A stretch of 64,000 nucleotides of DNA, from positions 6,605-70,604 of the forward strand of contig UQYD01000007.1 of NCBI GenBank assembly GCA_900545305.1, given 5' to 3'. The DNA is from an uncultured Eubacterium sp. (GTDB lineage Bacteria; Bacillota; Clostridia; Lachnospirales; CAG-274). Position 1 is the stretch's first letter; each line of letters opens with the position of its first letter. A program made the position numbers and the translations under genes. The notes below the pieces were generated by a model. That model was given only the letters and a program-made list of their open reading frames with translations. It did not search any database and had not been told where the DNA came from. Positions 32,864 through 40,991 of this stretch are shown here, one piece after another.

Positions 32864-33952
32864 ATGAAAAAGAAAATCGTTAGTTTTGCAGCAGTTTTAA
32901 TGGCTATGGCTATGACTACTACATCAGCTTTTGCAGTAACACCTAGAGAATCTGGTGATGTTGATGCTTCTGGCACACTTACAGCAGGCGATGCAGTACA
33001 GGTTCTTAATTCTGCAAATCAGGGTACTGAAATTGCAAATGGTGACTTCGATGGTGCTTGGAGCTCTACAGATAATAAGGTAACTGCAGCAGATGCTCAG
33101 AGAATTATGGATTATGTTCTTCAGCCAGAAAAGAAGTTTGACGAAATTGTAAACTTGAGAATTTATAGCGAAGCTGGTAAGGGTGAGGGTACAGTTACTA
33201 ACCTTATTAGTGATATTGAACTTGACAATACAAAGGCTTATGACAATACATACACTGACAAGAATAGTCAGGTAGCAGCTGTTAGCAATGACACTCTTTT
33301 AGACGTTCTTAAGACAGCTAAGAATCTTGCAGTTAGCAAGCCAAAGGCTATTGATACACTTGCAACAAACATTAACAAGGTATACTTTACAAGTGCTAAC
33401 AAGGGCGATGTATACCTTACTTCAGAAGATGGTTGGGCTGTTTTAGCTTATGCGTTAAAGGCTATTAACCCTGTTTCACCTGAAAACTGTGGTCTTATTA
33501 ATAAGCCAGTAGATGAAAAATATGCCACTATGGATGCAACAACAAAGGCAAGAGTTGATGCTTTTGAAGAAATGGGTAAAATTATTACAAAGAATGGTGC
33601 TGGACAGTTGACTCTTACTGCTGATGAGGTTGAACAGCTTTATGCTTTAGCTCTTAAGGCTTTCCCAGGTAATGGTGAAATTACAGAAGAACAGTATGCT
33701 CAGGCTGCTGATGATACTTATGCTATTTATAGCAGTAAGTACGGTGTTTCTATGGAAACTGAAAATGGTTTAGGTTCATTCGCTGTAGGTCAGAGTACAG
33801 ACCCTAACTTTAGCACACTTGTTGATTTATTAAGAAACTATGATACAAAGACTATTCAGGACGTAAGAAATGCTCTTGGTGACAAGGTTTCTGTTACAAC
33901 TGGTGCAAACACAGTTGTTGCTGAATTATACGCTGCTGCTGTAGCAAAATAA
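32864..33952 (+). CDS. Secreted protein with N-terminal dockerin-like repeats
   Basis: A 362-residue exported protein. The signal peptide is residues 1-24 (ends TTSAFA). At about residues 30-87 there are two dockerin-type calcium-loop repeats: GDVDASGTLTAGDAVQVL and GDFDGAWSS followed by KVTAADAQRIMDYVL. The rest is a helical domain I cannot name, ending ELYAAAVAK. Dockerins normally sit at the C-terminus of cellulosomal enzymes; here the module is N-terminal and no cohesin gene is in view. AGGAGG precedes the start. Codon use is well adapted, suggesting high expression. Confidence 0.75.
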   Translation: MKKKIVSFAAVLMAMAMTTTSAFAVTPRESGDVDASGTLTAGDAVQVLNSANQGTEIANGDFDGAWSSTDNKVTAADAQRIMDYVLQPEKKFDEIVNLRIYSEAGKGEGTVTNLISDIELDNTKAYDNTYTDKNSQVAAVSNDTLLDVLKTAKNLAVSKPKAIDTLATNINKVYFTSANKGDVYLTSEDGWAVLAYALKAINPVSPENCGLINKPVDEKYATMDATTKARVDAFEEMGKIITKNGAGQLTLTADEVEQLYALALKAFPGNGEITEEQYAQAADDTYAIYSSKYGVSMETENGLGSFAVGQSTDPNFSTLVDLLRNYDTKTIQDVRNALGDKVSVTTGANTVVAELYAAAVAK

Positions 33953-33987
33953 TTAGTTTTGTATATAATGATATAATATAAATTGGG

Positions 33988-34013
33988 GAGATTGTCTTGT
34001 AGGCAATCTCTTT
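33988..34013 (+). terminator. Hairpin terminator after the dockerin-like gene
   Basis: Stem GAGATTG/CAATCTC with a nine-base loop and a short T-run (TTT). Moderate strength. Confidence 0.65.
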
Positions 34014-34041
34014 CAATTATAAAGAATTTTAGGAGGTTTTT

Positions 34042-35265
34042 ATGAATTTAAAAAGAATTTTAGCTGGTGCATTAGCTGTAGCTTGTGTATCTAGTGTTAA
34101 TGTTTTTGCAGCTGATACAACTTCAAAAACAGGCTTTTCAGATGTAAATGAAAGTACAGCTGAAGGTCAGGCTATTGTTAAAATGTATGAAGCTGGTTAC
34201 ATTAAGGGTTATGAAGATGGTACTTTTAAGCCTGATGGCAACATTACAAGAGCTGAATTAACTAGAATTTTTAATCAGGTTTTTGGTTATAAGGCTGATG
34301 AAGAAAAATTAAAGACTGTAAAGAACTTTGCAGATAATAATGAAAACGATGCTTGGTATTACAATGATGTAAGAATTGCTCAAAGTAATGGCTATATTAA
34401 TGGTTTTGGCGATAATACTTTCAGACCAAAGGATAACTTTACTCGTCAGCAGACTTGTGTTGTTCTTGCACAGGCAGCAAAACTTCCTACAGAAGTTAAG
34501 GACGATATTAAGATTACTGATGAAGTATCACAGTGGGCTGAATCTTATGTAAAGAGAGCAATTTCAGCAGGTGCTTTTTCACTTGAAAAGAATGAAACTT
34601 TCAGAGCAACTGACAATATTACAAGAGGTGAAGTTTGTTTAGCTCTTGCTAAGTATATCGGTACAAATAATTCTGAAACTTCTACAGAAGTAACAACAAA
34701 GACTGAAGTTGTTACAAATGCTAAGGGCGAAACTGTTACAGAAACTACTACAACTGATTCAACAGAAACTACTACAAAGAACACAAGTTCAAGTGGTGGT
34801 GGCGGTGGTTCAAGTAGTGGTGGTTCTAGTTCAGGTGGTAGCTCATCAACTGGAACAACTTCAACAACTACTACTGAAGCAACAACAGAAACTACTACAA
34901 GTGGTAAGACAGAAACTACTACTTCAAAGGTAGAAACTACTACAGAAACTACTACAACTGCAACTATTGAACTTACTGCAAAGGAACAGAAGGCGCTTAA
35001 AAATATTATAAGAGATACTAAGAGTTATCTTATTCCTTATTGCTCAACAGCTGAACAGAAGGAAGTAGCACAGTATATTTTAAGTGCTATGGAAGCATAC
35101 TATGCTGACCCAAGTTACGATGTACTTTCAGATATTTCAACAGCTAAGCAGATGTACTATAGTCTTTCAGCAGATGAAAGAAAAGAATTCCAGTCAAACT
35201 GCCTTTCTTCTCTCTCACTTTCTGATATTGAAACATTAAAGCCTATTTTTGAACCATTCTTATAA
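34042..35265 (+). CDS. S-layer homology (SLH) domain surface protein
   Basis: A 407-residue exported protein. The signal peptide ends near residue 24 (NVFAAD). Three SLH repeats span about residues 30-210; the clearest are GYIKGYEDGTFKPDGNITRA and GYINGFGDNTFRPKDNFTRQ. They should bind pyruvylated secondary wall polymer. A Thr/Glu-rich stretch with a Gly/Ser hinge follows (about 212-315), built from near-repeats of ETTT. A C-terminal helical domain of about 90 residues is of unknown role. AGGAGG precedes the ATG. The vanZ-like gene follows after two bases. Confidence 0.9.
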   Translation: MNLKRILAGALAVACVSSVNVFAADTTSKTGFSDVNESTAEGQAIVKMYEAGYIKGYEDGTFKPDGNITRAELTRIFNQVFGYKADEEKLKTVKNFADNNENDAWYYNDVRIAQSNGYINGFGDNTFRPKDNFTRQQTCVVLAQAAKLPTEVKDDIKITDEVSQWAESYVKRAISAGAFSLEKNETFRATDNITRGEVCLALAKYIGTNNSETSTEVTTKTEVVTNAKGETVTETTTTDSTETTTKNTSSSGGGGGSSSGGSSSGGSSSTGTTSTTTTEATTETTTSGKTETTTSKVETTTETTTTATIELTAKEQKALKNIIRDTKSYLIPYCSTAEQKEVAQYILSAMEAYYADPSYDVLSDISTAKQMYYSLSADERKEFQSNCLSSLSLSDIETLKPIFEPFL

Positions 35266-35267
35266 TT

Positions 35268-35729
35268 ATGAAAAGAAATTGGTATAAGTATTTATTTATA
35301 ATTCTTACAGTTTTTGTAATAGGTTTTATATGGTGGAACTCATCACAAAATGGCGAAGAATCCTCTGACATAAGTCAGGGGGTTCTTTATGAAATAATGC
35401 AGTTATTTGCACGCATAGGTGTGAGTACAGATATAACAGAACATATTGTTAGAAAATTGGCTCATTTTACAGAGTTTACAGCTCTAGGAATGCTTTTAAG
35501 CATTGATACTGCTTTATTTTTAAAGAAAATGAAACAATATATATGGGTTCCGTTTTTTGTGGGCTTATTAGTGGCTCTTGTAGATGAAACAATACAGTTG
35601 TTTCCTATAGGAAGAAGTAGCAAGGTAACAGATGTATGGCTTGACTTTTCAGGTGTAATATTTGGTACGATTATACTACTTGTGTTAAGACAAATTTATC
35701 TTTTTAAATTAAGGAAGACCTTGAAATAA
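35268..35729 (+). CDS. VanZ-family membrane protein
   Basis: A 153-residue protein with four hydrophobic segments. The VanZ-like core is present: IWWNSSQNGEESSDIS, IVRKLAHFTEFTALGMLL, ALVDETIQLFPIGRSSKVTDVWLDFSGVIFG (read as separate blocks). VanZ-like proteins are common in Firmicutes. The one founding member gives teicoplanin resistance, but most have no known role. It is coupled to the SLH gene and ends inside the loop of its own terminator. Confidence 0.88.
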   Translation: MKRNWYKYLFIILTVFVIGFIWWNSSQNGEESSDISQGVLYEIMQLFARIGVSTDITEHIVRKLAHFTEFTALGMLLSIDTALFLKKMKQYIWVPFFVGLLVALVDETIQLFPIGRSSKVTDVWLDFSGVIFGTIILLVLRQIYLFKLRKTLK

Positions 35730-35746
35730 AGGTCTTCTATTTTTTT
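35714..35746 (+). terminator. Intrinsic terminator of the SLH-vanZ unit
   Basis: Stem GAAGACCTT/AAGGTCTTC with the vanZ stop codon in the loop, then a T-rich run. Confidence 0.88.
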
Positions 35747-35792
35747 GAAAGAATTTCCACTTAATTTTAATATAATTTTACGGAAATTTCAC

Positions 35793-35820
35793 TTGATATT
35801 TGGGGAATGTGTATTATAAT
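35793..35820 (+). promoter_or_regulatory. Promoter of the alpha/beta-hydrolase gene
   Basis: TTGATA (35793-35798), 16 bases, TATAAT (35815-35820). Confidence 0.7.
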
Positions 35821-35865
35821 GTCATTTGGATAATAATTAATATAAATTTTATACGAGGTGTTATT

Positions 35866-36852
35866 ATGAATAACAGATATAACGGATTTGATTTTATTAG
35901 AAAATATATTAATAAAAATGGTGATAAGTATAAATTTAAAGGAGAAACAATAAAGGATTTCCAGAAGTGGAAAGAGGCTGTTATTCCTAGATTAAAAAAA
36001 GGTTTGGGATTTGAAAACTTTCCTAAAAATAAATTAAGCTTTAGAAAAATAGAAAAAAATGAATACAAAGATTACATATTGGAAAAAGTTAAAATTTCTA
36101 CTATGCCTAGTTTGGAAATGCCTTTTTACGTAATGACACCAAAGAAAGGTAATGGTAAAAATATTATTGCACTTCATGGTCATGGCTGTAACGGAAAAGA
36201 GGGTCTTATTTCTTCAGAAAAAAATGAAATGGTTTATAGCTATGCTTTAGATTTAATGAAAATGGGATATACAGTTTATATTCCAGACCTTTTAGGCTCT
36301 GGTGAACGCAGACTTGGCGTTTACGATGATATACAAAAATCAGATTGTGATGAATTGAATTTTGCATTAATCAGTTTAGGAATGTCATTACAGGGTATTA
36401 TTGTTTATGAACTTATGTGTCTTGTAGACTACATAGAAAAAGAAGATTCTGTAAAGAAATTAGGTGTAGTAGGTTTTTCAGGTGGAGGCTTTAGTGGATT
36501 ATGGCTTGGAATTTTAGACAAAAGAGTTAAGTATGTAGCTTCAAGTTGTTATTTCCATAGCTTTAAGGACACATTGTTGTTTACAAACAAGTGTGGCTGT
36601 AATTTCATACCAAAACTTTGGAACAGAGTAGATATGGGCGATATGGCTGCTCTCGTAGCTCCTAGACCTTTATATATTGAGGTAGGAACAGAAGATAGTC
36701 TTAATGGTGACAGAGGACTTATTGGTGTAAGAGAACAGGTTGACAGAGCTAAAAAAGTTTATAAAATGTTTGATGAAGATGTTGAGTACAAAGAATGTGA
36801 AGGACATCATCAGTGGTTTGGTTCTTGTTATGATTGGATAAATAAATTGTGA
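35866..36852 (+). CDS. Alpha/beta-hydrolase, acetyl-esterase-like
   Basis: A 328-residue cytosolic hydrolase of the dienelactone-hydrolase/acetyl-xylan-esterase-like group. The oxyanion segment is IIALHGHGCNGKEG, the nucleophile elbow is GVVGFSGGGFSG, the acid is likely in EVGTEDSLNGD, and the histidine is in CEGHHQWFG. No signal peptide. The next gene is an intracellular polygalacturonase, so removal of acetyl groups from imported pectin fragments is a reasonable inference, not proven. The frame opens at 35800, but CGAGGTG precedes the ATG used here. Confidence 0.8.
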   Translation: MNNRYNGFDFIRKYINKNGDKYKFKGETIKDFQKWKEAVIPRLKKGLGFENFPKNKLSFRKIEKNEYKDYILEKVKISTMPSLEMPFYVMTPKKGNGKNIIALHGHGCNGKEGLISSEKNEMVYSYALDLMKMGYTVYIPDLLGSGERRLGVYDDIQKSDCDELNFALISLGMSLQGIIVYELMCLVDYIEKEDSVKKLGVVGFSGGGFSGLWLGILDKRVKYVASSCYFHSFKDTLLFTNKCGCNFIPKLWNRVDMGDMAALVAPRPLYIEVGTEDSLNGDRGLIGVREQVDRAKKVYKMFDEDVEYKECEGHHQWFGSCYDWINKL

Positions 36853-36940
36853 AAAAATAATTAAAGTTGTTGAATATATCCTATAGCTATGTTATAATTT
36901 TGGTGTAATATATAGATTATGCTAAAAACGGAGGTATAAA

Positions 36941-38287
36941 ATGGCAATTATTAATATACTTGATTGCGGTGCAGTTGCAGATGCTAAAACTTCTTGTACT
37001 GCTGCTATTAAAACTGCTGTTGATAAATGTGCTGAAAATGGTGGAGGTACTGTTTTTGTTCCTGCTGGTACATATTTAACAGGTCCTATTTTCTTAAAGA
37101 GTAATATAAATCTTAATCTTGAAGCCGGTGCTACTTTATTATTCTCAAATGATATTGAAGAATACCCAGTAGTTACTTCTCGTTGGGAAGGTGTTAAGCA
37201 GGATTGCTACGCATCTCTTATTAATGCAGATAACTGCGAAAATATTTCTATCACTGGTAGAGGTACTCTTGATGGACAGGGTGCTTTCTGGTGGAAGATT
37301 TTTAGAGCTAAGGAAAATAAGTATCCAAGACCAAAGATGATTGCTCCTTACGAATGTAAGAATGTACTTATTCAGGGTGTAACTCTTACAAATTCTCCAA
37401 GTTGGACAATCAATACTATACTTTGTGATAACGTAACTATTGATAACGTAACTATCAATAACCCATATGATTCACCAAATACAGATGGTATTGACCCAGA
37501 ATCTTGCTCAAATATTCATATCAGCAACTGTCACGTTGACGTAGGTGATGACTGTATTGCTATTAAGGCTGGTACAGAAGGTACTGCTGAAAGAGTTCCT
37601 TGTAAGAACATTACAATCACAAACTGTACTATGGTTCATGGTCATGGTGGTGTTGTTATCGGTTCTGAAATGAGTGGTTCAGTAGAAAATGTTACTATTA
37701 GTAACTGTGTATTCACTAATACAGACAGAGGTATCAGACTTAAGTCAAGAAGATACAGAGGTGGTGCTGTTCAGGATATTAGAGTAGACAATGTAATTAT
37801 GGAAAATGTACTTTGTCCATTCATTGCAAACCTTTACTATATGTGGGGACCAAGAGGTATGGACCCAGATGTTGTTGATAAGAATCCAGCACCTGTTACA
37901 AAGGATACTCCAGTATTCAGACGTTTACACTTCTCTAATATGACTTGTAAGGATGTAAATGCTTCTGCCGGTCACTTCTTTGGCTTAGCTGAAATGTATG
38001 TTGAAGATTGTACATTTGAAAATGTATATATCTCTATTGCAGATAATGCTATTGAAGGCGAACCTGCTATGTATGTTGGTGTTCAGCCTGTTAAGGAAAA
38101 GGGCTTTGTACTTACAAACACAAGAGGTATTAAGTTCAATAATGTTACAGTTGTTGGCGTAAATGGTCCAGCTTTTGAAGTAGAAAATAGCGAAGATATT
38201 ACATTTACTAACTGTATTAATAAGAATAATAAGTCAAACAGCGAAATGGTTAAGCAGACAAACTGCAAAAATGTTGTTGTAAAATAA
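36941..38287 (+). CDS. Polygalacturonase, glycoside hydrolase family 28, intracellular
   Basis: A 448-residue right-handed beta-helix enzyme that hydrolyses galacturonic acid chains. All GH28 catalytic motifs are present: N180-T-D-G183, G202-D-D204, G234-H-G236 and R266-L-K268. No signal peptide, so it should act in the cytoplasm on imported oligogalacturonides, probably in exo mode like other intracellular GH28 enzymes. CGGAGG precedes the ATG and the codons are well adapted. Products would enter the UxaC-UxaB-UxaA route encoded about 8 kb away. Confidence 0.94.
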   Translation: MAIINILDCGAVADAKTSCTAAIKTAVDKCAENGGGTVFVPAGTYLTGPIFLKSNINLNLEAGATLLFSNDIEEYPVVTSRWEGVKQDCYASLINADNCENISITGRGTLDGQGAFWWKIFRAKENKYPRPKMIAPYECKNVLIQGVTLTNSPSWTINTILCDNVTIDNVTINNPYDSPNTDGIDPESCSNIHISNCHVDVGDDCIAIKAGTEGTAERVPCKNITITNCTMVHGHGGVVIGSEMSGSVENVTISNCVFTNTDRGIRLKSRRYRGGAVQDIRVDNVIMENVLCPFIANLYYMWGPRGMDPDVVDKNPAPVTKDTPVFRRLHFSNMTCKDVNASAGHFFGLAEMYVEDCTFENVYISIADNAIEGEPAMYVGVQPVKEKGFVLTNTRGIKFNNVTVVGVNGPAFEVENSEDITFTNCINKNNKSNSEMVKQTNCKNVVVK

Positions 38288-38296
38288 GAAATAATT

Positions 38297-38329
38297 ATAG
38301 GCAAGCCTTTTAAAGGTTTGCCTATTTTT
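38297..38329. terminator. Bidirectional terminator between GH28 and SASP genes
   Basis: Stem ATAGGCAAGCC/GGTTTGCCTAT (one G-T pair) followed by five T on the plus strand. It serves the GH28 gene and possibly the convergent SASP gene. Confidence 0.85.
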
Positions 38330-38503
38330 CTATTTTTCTTCTTTTTTGCGTTTCCTCTTAGCTATCTCTCCACCTAATCTGCCACTTTCCCTCGAAGTAA
38401 GACTTTTCCAACCTAATTTTTCTATTTTATCCCACAAACCTATTTCTTTTGCCACTTCACACTTCATAATATATTCAGGTGTAATTTTTTTCTTCTTTTC
38501 CAT
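38330..38503 (-). CDS. Small acid-soluble spore protein, alpha/beta type (SspF-like)
   Basis: A 57-residue basic protein. It reads MEKKKKITPEYIMKCEVAKE, then IGLWDKIEKLGWKSLTSRES, then GRLGGEIAKRKRKKEEK. The pattern of a VAKEIG-type helix followed by GWxSLTSRESGRLGG is the DNA-binding signature of alpha/beta SASPs, closest to the SspF/clostridial minor type. These coat spore DNA and protect it. GGAG lies at normal distance before the ATG. It is monocistronic on the minus strand, between GH28 and the lysine riboswitch. Confidence 0.88.
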   Translation of the reverse strand: MEKKKKITPEYIMKCEVAKEIGLWDKIEKLGWKSLTSRESGRLGGEIAKRKRKKEEK

Positions 38504-38561
38504 ATATTTTTCACTCCTTCTTTAAAAGTTTGCCCAAATTCAACAAAAATATTTTACAGCA

Positions 38562-38590
38562 TTGACAAGGAAGATATATAGTGGTATATT
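38562..38590 (+). promoter_or_regulatory. Promoter of the lysine-riboswitch-controlled asd operon
   Basis: TTGACA (38562-38567), 17 bases, TATATT (38585-38590), just before the riboswitch. Confidence 0.85.
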
Positions 38591-38602
38591 AAAAGTAAGT
38601 AA

Positions 38603-38800
38603 TAAGATAGAGGTGCGATGTTTATTAGTAGATTTACTGACGGACAGAAACGGTTGAGGTAAGTAGAAAGGAAATGTTGCCGAAGAATTGCATTTTTTCT
38701 GTAGATGTAGTTCTGGTTGCTGTGGCTAATAGCCCTGTGACTGTCACTATGTAGGCGAGGTAGCCTTTAGTGGAGCGCTATCTGTGTTAAGAATTCGCAC
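38603..38800 (+). promoter_or_regulatory. Lysine riboswitch (L-box)
   Basis: Conserved L-box blocks appear in order: AGATAGAGGTGCGA at the 5' side, TTGCCGAAG in the second block, CTGGTTGCTGTGGC, GTGACTGTCACTATG, and GGAGCGCTATCTGTGT closing the five-way junction. The expression platform is the terminator that follows. Lysine binding should stop transcription of asd-dapA-dapB. Confidence 0.93.
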
Positions 38801-38827
38801 AGACCGCTCAAGACGGTCTGTTTTTTT
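38800..38827 (+). terminator. Riboswitch-controlled terminator before asd
   Basis: Stem CAGACCG/CGGTCTG with a seven-base loop, then seven T, 54 bases before the asd start. Confidence 0.92.
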
Positions 38828-38881
38828 ATACAGATTAAGCACTTATTATTAAATAAAATATATAATATAGGAGAGAGGAAA

Positions 38882-39988
38882 ATGAAAAAGGAAAAGTACA
38901 ATGTAGGTATTATTGGTGCAACTGGTATGGTAGGTCAGAGATTTATCACTCTTCTTCACGACCACCCATGGTACAATATCAAGGTTCTTGCAGCATCTCC
39001 AAGAAGTGCAGGTAAGGCATACAAGGATGCAGTAGGTGCAAAGTGGTGTATGGACGAAGAAATTCCAGCAAGCGTAGCAGATATGGTTGTTATGAATGCA
39101 ACTGATGATGTTGAAAAGATTGCTAAGGAAGTTGACTTCGTATTCTGTGCTGTAGATATGAAGAAGGATGAAATCAAGGCTCTTGAGGAACGTTATGCAA
39201 AGGCTGAATGCCCAGTTGTTTCAAACAACTCAGCTCATAGACATACTCCAGATGTTCCTATGATTATTCCTGAAATCAATCCTCAGCATCTTGAAATTAT
39301 TCCAGCTCAGAAGGAAAGACTTGGTACAAAGAGAGGCTTCATTGCTGTTAAGTCTAACTGTTCTTTACAGTCTTATCTTCCAGCTATGGCTGTTATTAAT
39401 ATGAAGTATCCTATTGACCATGCTTTAGTTACAACTTATCAGGCAATTTCAGGTGCTGGTAAGACTTTCGAAACTTGGCCAGAAATGGTAGATAACCTTA
39501 TTCCATATATCGGTGGCGAAGAAATGAAGTCTGAAGTAGAACCTAACAAGGTTCTTGGTAAGATTGAAGGTAAGGAAATTGTACCTTCTAATGAACTTTC
39601 TATTGAATGTCAGACTTATAGAGTGCCTGTATCAAACGGTCACACAGCTGCTATCTTCTTCTCATTCAAGGACGGCGTAAATAAGCCATCTGTAGAAGAA
39701 ATTGAAAAGATGTGGGCAGACTACTCTGGTGAACCACAGAAGCTTAACCTTCCTCACGCACCAAAGCAGTTCATCCATGTTTATACTGAAAAGGACCAGC
39801 CTGACCAGCCACAGATTAAGACTGCTCGTGAAATTGATGGTGGTATGGCTATTTCTTGTGGTCGTCTTAGAGAATCTAACCAGTACGATTACAAGATGGT
39901 TTCTATGAGCCACAATACTCTCCGTGGTGCAGCAGGTGGTGCTGTTCTTCTTGCTGAACTTCTTACAGCAAAAGGTTACATGGACTAA
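38882..39988 (+). CDS. asd: Aspartate-semialdehyde dehydrogenase
   Basis: Catalyses NADPH-dependent reduction of aspartyl phosphate to aspartate semialdehyde, the branch point to lysine, methionine and threonine. It has 368 residues. The N-terminal NADP loop is GIIGATGMVGQRF. The active cysteine is C160 in VKSNCSLQSY, in a form of the enzyme more like the archaeal/fungal branch. QAISGAGKTFETWPEM and a C-terminal GGMAISCGRLRE are also present. AGAGAGG precedes the ATG. It is the first gene under the lysine riboswitch, with dapA and dapB following. Confidence 0.95.
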   Translation: MKKEKYNVGIIGATGMVGQRFITLLHDHPWYNIKVLAASPRSAGKAYKDAVGAKWCMDEEIPASVADMVVMNATDDVEKIAKEVDFVFCAVDMKKDEIKALEERYAKAECPVVSNNSAHRHTPDVPMIIPEINPQHLEIIPAQKERLGTKRGFIAVKSNCSLQSYLPAMAVINMKYPIDHALVTTYQAISGAGKTFETWPEMVDNLIPYIGGEEMKSEVEPNKVLGKIEGKEIVPSNELSIECQTYRVPVSNGHTAAIFFSFKDGVNKPSVEEIEKMWADYSGEPQKLNLPHAPKQFIHVYTEKDQPDQPQIKTAREIDGGMAISCGRLRESNQYDYKMVSMSHNTLRGAAGGAVLLAELLTAKGYMD

Positions 39989-40010
39989 TTTTGTAAATTG
40001 ATGATTGTGT

Positions 40011-40061
40011 CGGAATTGATAAAAATGGTCAATTCCGGCATTGAATATAGAAGGGAATTGA
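40011..40061 (+). promoter_or_regulatory. Mutually exclusive hairpins before dapA
   Basis: TCAATTCC (40029-40036) can pair with CGGAATTGA upstream (40011-40019) or with GGAATTGA downstream (40054-40061). The downstream copy overlaps the dapA ribosome site (AAGGGA, 40051-40056). The two hairpins exclude one another, so the segment could tune dapA translation. Confidence 0.45.
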
Positions 40062-40066
40062 TATAA

Positions 40067-40957
40067 ATGGCAAAGACTTTACTTTTTACAGGTGCAGGTG
40101 TTGCTATTGTTACTCCATTTAATGCTGATGGCAGTGTAAACTATGACTCACTTAGAAATATGCTTGAATATCAGGTAGAAAATGGAACAGACGCAATTAT
40201 TATTTGTGGTACAACAGGCGAGGCCTCTACACTTACTGATGAAGAACAGATTAGTGTTGTTAAGTTTGCAGTTGATGTTATTAATAAGAGAATTCCAGTT
40301 ATTGCTGGTGCTGGTAGTAATGATACTGCTCATGGTGTTCAGCTTTGTAAGAAATGCGAAGAAGTTGGTGCTGACGGTCTTTTGATTGTAACTCCATACT
40401 ACAACAAGACTACTCAGAAGGGTCTTGTTAAATATTATGAAGCTATGGCAGGTAGTGTTAATATTCCTGTTATTGTTTATTCTGTTGCAGGTAGAACAGG
40501 TCTTAATATTAAGCCTGAAACTGTTGCAGAAATTGCTAAAATTGATAATGTTGTAGCTATTAAGGAAGCAAGTGGTGACCTTTCTCAGGTTGCTAAGATT
40601 GCTAATCTTTGTGGCGATAAGATTGCTATTTACTCTGGTAATGATGACCAGATTACTCCACTTTTATCTTTAGGTGGTAAGGGTGTTATTTCTGTTTTAT
40701 CTAATGTAGCACCTAAGTATACTCACGATATGGTTATGTCTTTCCTCAATGGCGATGTAGCAAAGGCTGCTGAAATGCAGGTAAAGGCTATTCCATTAGT
40801 AAATGCTTTATTTAGCGAAGTAAATCCTATTCCAGTAAAGGCTGCCCTTAATATGATGGGTATGAATGCTGGTGGTTACCGTTCTCCACTTTGTGAAATG
40901 GAAGATTGTAACAAGGCTGGTCTTGAAAAGGCTATGAAGGATTTCGGTATTCTTTAA
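40067..40957 (+). CDS. dapA: 4-hydroxy-tetrahydrodipicolinate synthase
   Basis: First committed enzyme of the lysine/diaminopimelate branch; condenses pyruvate with aspartate semialdehyde. A 296-residue TIM barrel. The Schiff-base lysine is K166 in VAIKEASGD. The tyrosine motif is VTPYYNKTTQKG, and the N-terminal AIVTPFNADGSVNY and CGTTGEASTLT are typical. It belongs to the L-box-controlled operon and is preceded by a potential translational switch. Its product feeds DapB next door. Confidence 0.97.
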   Translation: MAKTLLFTGAGVAIVTPFNADGSVNYDSLRNMLEYQVENGTDAIIICGTTGEASTLTDEEQISVVKFAVDVINKRIPVIAGAGSNDTAHGVQLCKKCEEVGADGLLIVTPYYNKTTQKGLVKYYEAMAGSVNIPVIVYSVAGRTGLNIKPETVAEIAKIDNVVAIKEASGDLSQVAKIANLCGDKIAIYSGNDDQITPLLSLGGKGVISVLSNVAPKYTHDMVMSFLNGDVAKAAEMQVKAIPLVNALFSEVNPIPVKAALNMMGMNAGGYRSPLCEMEDCNKAGLEKAMKDFGIL

Positions 40958-40991
40958 TACAACTTTTACCTATGAAAAGGATGTGTACAGA

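Noticed and set aside
34709..34933. Overlapping Leu/Gln-rich frame within the SLH gene
   Set aside because: It is a frame-shifted reading of the ACT/ACA-rich linker coding sequence and has no independent start signals.
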